Part shown: positions 7,887 through 12,206 of the stretch, one piece after another
Layout: the number at the start of each line of letters is the position of its first letter
Position numbering within the stretch: the first letter of the stretch is position 1
DNA from: Candidatus Omnitrophota bacterium
Lineage (GTDB): Bacteria; Omnitrophota; Gorgyraeia; Gygaellales; Profunditerraquicolaceae
Reading direction: 5' to 3'
NCBI GenBank assembly: GCA_016938245.1
Contig: JAFGUY010000081.1
Location: forward strand, 1 to 12,206
Length of the DNA stretch: 12,206 bases
Notes under the pieces: model-generated
Database searches by the model: none
What the model was told of the DNA's origin: nothing
Seen by the model: the letters and a program-made list of their open reading frames with translations, nothing else
Position numbers and translations under genes: made by a program

Positions 7887-8650
7887 ATGCCGAGCAATCA
7901 TCAGTAGGGGATAGGTTAAAAAGAGCCCGTAAAGAGAAGGGTTTAACATTAGAAGACCTGCAGAAAAAGACCAAGGTCCGTATCAATATTTTAAAGGCCA
8001 TAGAAGGAGAGGCGCTTATCAATTTAAGCCCGGTATATTTAAAAGGTTTTATTAAGATTTATTGCAAAGCATTAGGTTTGGATTACAAAGATTATATACC
8101 GGATTATAAAGAGCCGTCTTCGCTTATCCTCTCAAAGCCCCGTAAGGATACAAATTCTTTTTTAAAGAGCGCAGGGATAAAACTGAACTCTTTAAAGCCC
8201 AGCATAAAATTAAGGAATAAGATTTTTGTAATATTAATGATCTTATTTTCTTTTATATTTTTATTTAAAGTTTCGGGTTGCTTGCTTTCAAAACGTAAGC
8301 AGAATATAGCTTCTAAATCCGTATCTCAGCCTTTGGCGCAGCCTGTGCAGGCGCAAAGCCAGGCATTGCCGAAAGAGGCATCAGGCGGCATAAGGTTAGT
8401 TGTAAGCGCAAAAGAAAAATGCCTTTTATTTATTAAAGCCGACGGGAAAGTGGTCTTCCACAGGGTTTTGGAGAAAGGCAGGTCTGCTACCTGGAAGGCA
8501 AAAGAAAGGATAGACCTTTCCTTAGGGAATGCTTCAGCAGTAGAACTGATTGTAAACGGGCGGCGTTTTACAAACTTAGGCCACAAAAGAGGGCAGCCGT
8601 TAAATAATATAGTAATTACCGAGAAAGACGGCCTGAAAATTCCCCGGTGA
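7883..8650 (+). CDS. rodZ: RodZ-like membrane protein with cytoplasmic helix-turn-helix domain
   Basis: A 255-residue bitopic protein with RodZ architecture. An N-terminal Cro/CI-like helix-turn-helix of the HTH_25 type (about 8-72, GDRLKRARKEKGLTLEDLQ to YLKGFIKIYCKALGLD) is followed by a basic region. One membrane segment follows (about 114-135, IFVILMILFSFIFLF), then a Gln/Ala/Pro/Ser-rich linker (about 145-170). The C-terminal beta-rich domain is of the DUF4115 type (about 172-255, IRLVVSAKEKCLLFIKADGK). In RodZ the HTH binds MreB filaments and couples them to wall synthesis instead of regulating genes. At 255 residues it is shorter than E. coli RodZ (about 337), mainly in the linker. The start overlaps the ftsK stop by 4 nt (ATGA), with GAGG (7869-7872) 10 nt upstream. 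A ymfM/rodZ-like gene near ftsK/spoIIIE and pgsA is a common arrangement. No mreB is visible here. Confidence 0.85.
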   Translation: MNAEQSSVGDRLKRARKEKGLTLEDLQKKTKVRINILKAIEGEALINLSPVYLKGFIKIYCKALGLDYKDYIPDYKEPSSLILSKPRKDTNSFLKSAGIKLNSLKPSIKLRNKIFVILMILFSFIFLFKVSGCLLSKRKQNIASKSVSQPLAQPVQAQSQALPKEASGGIRLVVSAKEKCLLFIKADGKVVFHRVLEKGRSATWKAKERIDLSLGNASAVELIVNGRRFTNLGHKRGQPLNNIVITEKDGLKIPR

Positions 8651-9906
8651 GACTTAGAATTGGCATATTAAGTTTAGGGTGCCCCAGGAACCTGATAGAT
8701 TCAGAGAGCATCTTAAGTCGTCTCTTTAGGAAAGGTTATAAAATAACCGATATAGATAAAGCGCAGGTTGCATTGGTGAATACCTGCGCATTTATTAAAG
8801 AGGCAAAACAGGAGTCTATAGACGTAATTTTAGATCTAATAGATCTTAAAAAAGAAGGCAAGCTTCAGAAAATAATTGTCTATGGCTGTTTACCCGAGCG
8901 TTATAAGGCCAAGTTAGCAAAAGAGCTTCCAGAGATAGATGCTTTTTTGGGAAGAATTTCACCGGATAAAGATACCGAAAGATTTTCTCTTACTCCAGCT
9001 CACTACGCATACCTTAAAATTTGCGAAGGCTGCATTAATCTGTGCAGTTTTTGTATAATCCCTAAAATCAAAGGAAGATTAGTAAGCCTTTCTGTTGAGG
9101 CAATATTAAATAAGGTAAAGGAGTTCGATAAAAAGGGGATTTCAGAACTAAATATCATTGGCCAGGATATTACCGGTTTTGGTTTAGACCTTGGTTCAGG
9201 GGTAAACCTTGTTTATATTCTTAAGGAGATACTTAAGAATATAAAACATATAGGCTGGATAAGGCTTCTATACCTTAATCCGGAAAGGATAGGCGAAGAT
9301 TTATTAAAGTTAATCCGGAATGAAGATAGAATCTGTAAATATATTGATCTTCCGATTCAGCATATTAACAATCGCATATTAAAACTTATGCATAGAAAAT
9401 CATCGCGAAGCGAGATTGTCCGTCTAATTGACAGGGTACGCAAGATCATCCCCGGGGTAGCATTGCGTACTAGTATAATCGTAGGCTTTCCCGGGGAGAC
9501 AGAGAGAGAGTTTAATGAACTTTTAGGGTTTATCAGGGATGTTAAATTCGAAAGGCTGGGGGCATTTAAGTATTCCCGCGAAGAAGGCACCCCTGCCTAT
9601 AATTTTTCCGGGCAGGTACCTGAAAAAATAAAATCAGACCGGTTTAATCAAATTATGTCCTGCCAGCAGGAGATATCAAAACAGGTTAATAGCGGATTTA
9701 TCGGCAAGGAGTTAAAAATTTTAATTGATGAGTGCGCCGAAGGAAGCTATCTGGGTAGGGCTCAATTCGATGCCCCGGAAGTAGACGGATTAGCTTATGT
9801 AAGGTCTAAGATTAAGCTTATGCCCGGTGATTTTGTAAACCTTAAGGTTACGGATACGTTAGAGTATGATCTGGTAGGGGAGGTGCAAAATGAATCTATC
9901 AAATAA
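8647..9906 (+). CDS. rimO: Ribosomal protein S12 methylthiotransferase RimO
   Basis: A 419-residue radical-SAM enzyme that adds a methylthio group to the conserved aspartate of ribosomal protein S12. The N-terminal domain (1-100) begins GILSLGCPRNLIDSE, the RimO rather than MiaB signature, and supplies the auxiliary cluster cysteines C12, C47 and C81. The radical-SAM cysteines are C129, C133 and C136 in CEGCINLCSFC. An extra cysteine, C126, sits where serine or aspartate is usual in this motif. SAM-domain landmarks include IIGQDITGFG, PIQHINNRIL and SIIVGFPGET. A TRAM domain (about 355-415) closes the protein. Length is normal or slightly short. The start is GTG at 8647, overlapping the rodZ stop as GTGA, so translation is probably coupled. 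Its presence with rpsO links the operon to small-subunit maturation. Confidence 0.96.
   Translation: MRLRIGILSLGCPRNLIDSESILSRLFRKGYKITDIDKAQVALVNTCAFIKEAKQESIDVILDLIDLKKEGKLQKIIVYGCLPERYKAKLAKELPEIDAFLGRISPDKDTERFSLTPAHYAYLKICEGCINLCSFCIIPKIKGRLVSLSVEAILNKVKEFDKKGISELNIIGQDITGFGLDLGSGVNLVYILKEILKNIKHIGWIRLLYLNPERIGEDLLKLIRNEDRICKYIDLPIQHINNRILKLMHRKSSRSEIVRLIDRVRKIIPGVALRTSIIVGFPGETEREFNELLGFIRDVKFERLGAFKYSREEGTPAYNFSGQVPEKIKSDRFNQIMSCQQEISKQVNSGFIGKELKILIDECAEGSYLGRAQFDAPEVDGLAYVRSKIKLMPGDFVNLKVTDTLEYDLVGEVQNESIK
9877..9885 (+). promoter_or_regulatory. Strong Shine-Dalgarno site for pgsA inside the end of rimO
   Basis: GGGGAGGTG lies 4 nt before the ATG at 9890 and within the last codons of rimO. 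It fixes the pgsA start and explains how the gene is translated despite a 17-nt overlap with rimO. Confidence 0.8.
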
Positions 9907-10468
9907 ATTAACAATGACAAGAATCCTGCTTACTTTTATTTTTATGCTTGTTTTTTCCCGGCAGGGGTTGTTGCCGAAGATATTAGCATTGGTTATATTT
10001 ACCGCTGCAGCCCTCTCAGACTTATTCGACGGGATAATCGCCAAGAATAAGAATATGGTTACTGATTTCGGAAGGCTTATGGATCCTATTGCTGATAAAA
10101 TCCTTGTTTTGGCGGCATTCGCTGTTTTCTTACAGATACAATTAATTGAGGCGTGGATGTTTATGATTATAGTCTCCAGGGAGATTTTGATTACGTCTTT
10201 ACGGCTCTTTGCTCTTAATAAAGGCAGGATATTATCTGCTGTGCGCGCGGGGAAACATAAGACATTTTCCCAAATGGCAGTAATATTTTACATTTTATTA
10301 TTTATAGTAGTTAAAGAATCAGTTAAGGCCTATTCAGTATGGAACCCTGTCTGGGAGGATTTCTTCCGTCAGAGCATAAATATACTTATGTTTTTAACCG
10401 TAGGCCTAACCCTTTATTCCGGCATATCTTATTTATGGGAGAACCGAAAGATCATCGCAAAGCTTTAA
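9890..10468 (+). CDS. pgsA: CDP-diacylglycerol--glycerol-3-phosphate 3-phosphatidyltransferase
   Basis: A 192-residue integral inner-membrane enzyme of the CDP-alcohol phosphatidyltransferase family. It joins glycerol-3-phosphate to CDP-diacylglycerol to give phosphatidylglycerophosphate, the committed step to phosphatidylglycerol and cardiolipin. The family motif D-x2-DG-x2-AR-x8-G-x3-D-x3-D reads D44, D47-G48, A51-K52, G61, D65 and D69. All metal-binding aspartates and glycines are present, but the usual arginine is lysine (K52). Five or six hydrophobic segments are visible, including MTRILLTFIFMLVFS at the start, MFMIIVSREILITSL in the middle and ILMFLTVGLTLYSGIS near the end. NLSNKLTMTRILLT is a typical PgsA N-terminus, rather than that of phosphatidylserine synthase. 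It overlaps rimO by 17 nt and shares one base with the next start (TAATG). The adjacent pgpA supports a PGP product. Confidence 0.94.
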   Translation: MNLSNKLTMTRILLTFIFMLVFSRQGLLPKILALVIFTAAALSDLFDGIIAKNKNMVTDFGRLMDPIADKILVLAAFAVFLQIQLIEAWMFMIIVSREILITSLRLFALNKGRILSAVRAGKHKTFSQMAVIFYILLFIVVKESVKAYSVWNPVWEDFFRQSINILMFLTVGLTLYSGISYLWENRKIIAKL

Positions 10469-10929
10469 TGATTAAACCAGTAGTTAAAATATTAAGTACT
10501 TTCTTTTATATTGGCTACCTGCCGCTTATTCCCGGTACATTCGGGAGCCTTGCAGGCCTATTTTTATTTGTTCTAATGCAAGGAAACGCATTACAGCATA
10601 TATTATTGACACTCTTAATTACGGCTATTGGTTTTTTAGTTTGTTCACCTGCAGAGAAAATTATGCAAAAAAAAGATCCCCCCTGTATTGTAATAGATGA
10701 GGTATCCGGAATGCTTTTTAGCCTTCTTTTCCTACCTTATGATATAAAAATAATAGCCGTTGCCTTTATTATTTTTCGCACTCTCGATACGCTTAAACCT
10801 TATCCTGCAGGAAGGCTTGAGAAATTCGGGGGTGGAAAAGGAATTATGGCGGATGATTTGATTGCGGGGGTTTATACTAATATTGTTCTTCAGATAGCCA
10901 TAAGGCTTATTTCTTTTAAGGCTTCATAA
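10468..10929 (+). CDS. pgpA: Phosphatidylglycerophosphatase A
   Basis: A 153-residue membrane phosphatase of the PgpA family that converts phosphatidylglycerophosphate to phosphatidylglycerol, the step after PgsA. Family signatures are GYLPLIPGTFGSLAGL near the N-terminus (PGTFGS at 22-27), IDEVSGM (D77, E78), FRTLDTLKPYP (R104, D107, K110, P111) and GIMADDLIAG (D129, D130). Hydrophobic helices lie at about 30-62 and 82-105 and at the C-terminus. The start is ATG at 10468, which shares its A with the pgsA stop. The same frame is open back to 10339, but that extension lies wholly inside pgsA and precedes the conserved PgpA N-terminus. There is no separate Shine-Dalgarno site, so coupling is likely. 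Its last 40 nt overlap the 3' end of the convergent thpR, and no terminator is visible, leaving the operon's end undefined. Confidence 0.92.
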   Translation: MIKPVVKILSTFFYIGYLPLIPGTFGSLAGLFLFVLMQGNALQHILLTLLITAIGFLVCSPAEKIMQKKDPPCIVIDEVSGMLFSLLFLPYDIKIIAVAFIIFRTLDTLKPYPAGRLEKFGGGKGIMADDLIAGVYTNIVLQIAIRLISFKAS

Positions 10930-11462
10930 ACCGGGCCGTTAGGCGTTAGCGTACTCTTAAAAACAGTAATTTTACCTGCAATAAACTCACTTCTTTCTTT
11001 ACAGAATTCATCTTTTAAGCTGTTTAATAAATCGATAAGTGCATCTTTATTGGTTAAAGATTTTGTCCTGCCGAGGGTAATATGTGAAGAGAATTTATTT
11101 TCCTCCTTAGGCATACCTAGTTTTTCAATTTTTTCTTTCAGGCTGTAATTAAGAGCCCTTATCTCCCTGTCGCCTTCTTCGACCCCTGCCCAAATTACTT
11201 TAGGATGTTTGGTATTAGGGAATACGCCGAGAGTTGATAGTCTAATCTTAAATTGAAACTTGTCTTGCATGATTTCTTCGGTTGTTTTAATTACCGAGTT
11301 TAACTTATCCCGGCTAACTTCCCCTAAGAACATCAGGGTTAAGTGGATGTTTTCGGGAGAAGCCCATTTTATATCTGCCCCGCACTTCTTTAATTTATCC
11401 TGTATGCTCGTAAGCCTCTCTTTTATATCCTTCGGCAAAGCAATTGCAATAAATGTCCGCAT
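10890..11462 (-). CDS. thpR: RNA 2',3'-cyclic phosphodiesterase (LigT / 2H family)
   Basis: A 190-residue cytoplasmic 2H-superfamily enzyme that opens 2',3'-cyclic phosphates on RNA ends to 2'-phosphates; in vitro some members also ligate tRNA halves 2'-5'. The two catalytic HxTx motifs are intact: H40-L-T42-L and H127-I-T129-L. The N-terminus MRTFIAIALP and the segments KWASPENIHLTLMFLGEV and TLGVFPNTKHPKVIWAG are typical of the family, and length is normal. It lies 11 nt downstream of the pncC stop on the same strand and is probably co-transcribed with it. Only a weak AAAG precedes the ATG. Its 3' end runs 40 bp into pgpA on the other strand. The C-terminal LTPNGPVYEAL is the usual ThpR ending, so the overlap is not caused by a lost stop. 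The physiological substrate is unknown. Confidence 0.95.
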   Translation of the reverse strand: MRTFIAIALPKDIKERLTSIQDKLKKCGADIKWASPENIHLTLMFLGEVSRDKLNSVIKTTEEIMQDKFQFKIRLSTLGVFPNTKHPKVIWAGVEEGDREIRALNYSLKEKIEKLGMPKEENKFSSHITLGRTKSLTNKDALIDLLNSLKDEFCKERSEFIAGKITVFKSTLTPNGPVYEALKEISLMAI

Positions 11463-11473
11463 CTTTAAGAATA

Positions 11474-11941
11474 TTATAAAAATGATTTCAATAATTCTAG
11501 GGAGTTAAAGGCAGCTTGCTTTCTTACTGATGAACGGTTGCCGCGTAATAGTAATTTTTTACAGATAGTTTCTTTATTATTTGCTGCGGCGATAAATACT
11601 GTGCCTACGGGTTTATAAGGGGTTTCGCCGGATGGGCCGGCAATACCGGTAATCCCTATGCCGAAATCAGCTTTAGCAATCCTACGGATAGATTCAGCCA
11701 TTTTTCTGGCTACATCCTTAGAGACTGCGCCTCTTTTCTTGATGAGCCTGCGAGGAATGCCGAGCGTTTTTATCTTTACGCGGTTATTATATGCGGCTAC
11801 TCCTAAAAGAAAATACTTGGAGCTTCCGGAATTATCTGTAAGGATTTTTGAAAGGAGCCCTCCGGTACAGGATTCGGCAACGGCTATGGTTTTATTATTT
11901 TTTATCAGGGCTTTATGTATTTTTTTCGCAGGGTTTTGCAT
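11474..11941 (-). CDS. pncC: Nicotinamide-nucleotide amidohydrolase (CinA C-terminal domain, stand-alone)
   Basis: A 155-residue CinA C-terminal-domain protein without the N-terminal MoeA-like/pyrophosphatase domain of full CinA. Members deamidate nicotinamide mononucleotide to nicotinate mononucleotide, recycling pyridine nucleotide released by NAD-dependent DNA ligase or NAD damage. Conserved blocks are AESCTGG (22-28), the Y51/K56 region of GVAAYNNRVK, GAVS (71-74), ITGIAGPSG (97-105) and PVGTV (111-115). The start is ATG at 11941 (MQNPAKKIHKAL), where PncC proteins normally begin. An in-frame ATG at 12010 would add 23 residues, but a near-consensus - strand promoter (11955-11982) lies inside that extension. 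With that promoter the mRNA would have a leader of only about 6-8 nt, so initiation may be nearly leaderless. It heads a two-gene unit with thpR. Full CinA often sits between pgsA and recA in the same direction; here the unit is reversed. Confidence 0.92.
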   Translation of the reverse strand: MQNPAKKIHKALIKNNKTIAVAESCTGGLLSKILTDNSGSSKYFLLGVAAYNNRVKIKTLGIPRRLIKKRGAVSKDVARKMAESIRRIAKADFGIGITGIAGPSGETPYKPVGTVFIAAANNKETICKKLLLRGNRSSVRKQAAFNSLELLKSFL

Positions 11942-11954
11942 ATTCTTTAAGCAT

Positions 11955-11982
11955 ATTATATCCTTTTTTAGCCTCTTGACAA
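11955..11982 (-). promoter_or_regulatory. Sigma70 promoter of pncC-thpR, overlapping the divergent promoter
   Basis: On the - strand, TTGTCA (11982-11977) and a perfect TATAAT (11960-11955) are 16 bp apart. Transcription should start near 11948, only about 6-8 nt before the pncC ATG at 11941. Its -35 box overlaps that of the + strand promoter by five bases. Confidence 0.75.
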
Positions 11983-12003
11983 GATTAGTTTTTATGCTAT
12001 ACT
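11976..12003 (+). promoter_or_regulatory. Extended -10 sigma70 promoter of the FMN riboswitch transcript
   Basis: A perfect TTGACA (11976-11981), 16-bp spacer and TATACT (11998-12003) preceded by an extended TG (11995-11996). Predicted start is near 12010, a few bases before riboswitch helix P1 begins at 12014. This fit supports both calls. Confidence 0.85.
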
Positions 12004-12013
12004 TAAACACCAG

Positions 12014-12143
12014 ATTAATCTTTAGGGCAGGGTGAGAGTCCCGACCGGCTGTTAAGCCCGCGAGTCCGCATAAATAACGGCGGACAGATCTGGCAATATT
12101 CCAGAGCCGATAGTTATAGTCTATTGAGTTACGTAAAAGTAAT
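12014..12143 (+). ncRNA. FMN riboswitch (RFN element)
   Basis: The conserved core of the flavin mononucleotide aptamer is present in order: GGGCAGGGTGAGAGTCCCGA, ACCGGC, AAGCCCGCGAG, AGATCTGG, TTCCAGAGCCGA and TAGTTATAGTCT. Helices can be drawn by eye. The variable stem is GTCCGC (12064-12069) with GCGGAC (12080-12085). Another is TCTGG (12089-12093) with CCAGA (12101-12105). The closing helix P1 is 12014-12023 with 12135-12143, containing one bulge and one mismatch. FMN binding normally lowers expression of riboflavin synthesis or transport genes by termination or by hiding the ribosome site. The controlled gene lies beyond the window and should be a rib gene or a flavin transporter. Confidence 0.96.
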
Positions 12144-12206
12144 GGAAATGAACCCTTAATTGTGCTATCATGGTTCCATGAGACCTCATGGAACCCAGAA
12201 AGAGCT
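12144..12206 (+). promoter_or_regulatory. Riboswitch expression platform with a strong hairpin
   Basis: The sequence after the aptamer holds a perfect hairpin: GGTTCCATGA (12172-12181), loop GACC, and TCATGGAACC (12186-12195). No T-run follows within the remaining 11 bases, so a Rho-independent terminator cannot be claimed. The left arm could alternatively pair with ATGGAA (12142-12147), which overlaps the P1 3' strand by two bases. That gives a possible either/or switch. ATGs at 12178 and 12188 are open to the window end but have no Shine-Dalgarno site. The true downstream start is not identifiable. Confidence 0.5.

Noticed and set aside
10339..10467. Upstream extension of pgpA to 10339
   Set aside because: It lies wholly within pgsA in another frame, and the conserved PgpA N-terminus begins after the ATG at 10468, which overlaps the pgsA stop in TAATG form.
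10860..10960. Bidirectional terminator between pgpA and thpR
   Set aside because: The region is coding on both strands, and I found no stable stem followed by a T-run in either direction.
11942..12010. Extension of pncC to the ATG at 12010
   Set aside because: The extra 23 residues are not part of the PncC family start and cover a near-consensus - strand promoter (TATAAT at 11960-11955).
11658..12035. Open frame of 125 codons on the + strand
   Set aside because: It is antisense to pncC and runs across both promoters into the riboswitch; the product has no recognisable fold.
12142..12159. Five-codon leader peptide (MEMNP) after the aptamer
   Set aside because: It has no Shine-Dalgarno site and is too short to distinguish from chance.
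12172..12195. Rho-independent terminator at the hairpin
   Set aside because: The stem is strong, but the following bases to the window end (CAGAAAGAGCT) contain no T-run.
1..12206. CRISPR arrays, tRNAs, insertion sequences or phage genes
   Set aside because: No regularly spaced repeats, cloverleaf sequences, transposase motifs or phage-type proteins were seen anywhere in the window.

Overview
The window is a compact, low-to-moderate GC bacterial housekeeping region of about 12.2 kb with almost no spare DNA. No tRNA, rRNA, insertion sequence, phage gene or CRISPR array is visible. Gene content and order (rpsO-pnp-ftsK-rodZ-rimO-pgsA) are those of a free-living-type bacterium with an inner membrane, divisome and MreB-type shape machinery. 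The 53-residue KGKPVLVIKR/YPFSFGLSKAK protein and the general look of the cluster remind me of uncultivated lineages such as Omnitrophota. That assignment is from memory and is low confidence.

Layout, left to right. Positions 91-3000 encode a UvrD-type helicase fused to a C-terminal PD-(D/E)XK nuclease with an apparent Fe-S cysteine set. A 53-residue conserved protein of unknown function (3099-3260) follows, with its own possible promoter. A near-perfect sigma70 promoter (TTGACT-17-TATAAT, 3283-3311) then starts a seven-gene run on the + strand: rpsO, pnp, ftsK, rodZ-like, rimO, pgsA and pgpA. Junctions in this run range from a 23-nt gap to a 17-nt overlap, and the last five genes appear translationally coupled. 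The pgpA 3' end overlaps tail-to-tail by 40 bp with thpR, which with pncC (CinA C-terminal domain) forms a two-gene unit on the - strand. The right edge is a + strand FMN riboswitch whose controlled gene lies outside the window.

How the genes fit together. The + strand operon joins ribosome assembly and modification (S15; RimO methylthiolates S12), RNA turnover (PNPase), chromosome segregation at division (FtsK), cell shape (RodZ) and phosphatidylglycerol synthesis (PgsA makes PGP, PgpA dephosphorylates it). The - strand unit holds cofactor-salvage and RNA-end enzymes (PncC, ThpR). In many bacteria pgsA is followed in the same direction by cinA and recA; here cinA-thpR points the other way, which suggests a local inversion.

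The most striking non-coding structure is the pncC/riboswitch intergenic region. Two strong divergent promoters have -35 hexamers that overlap inside one palindrome, CTTGACAAG (11975-11983), so pncC-thpR and the flavin-controlled transcript may compete for RNA polymerase. I see no clear unknown multi-gene system; the best 'undescribed' candidates are the small protein at 3099-3260 and this shared promoter.
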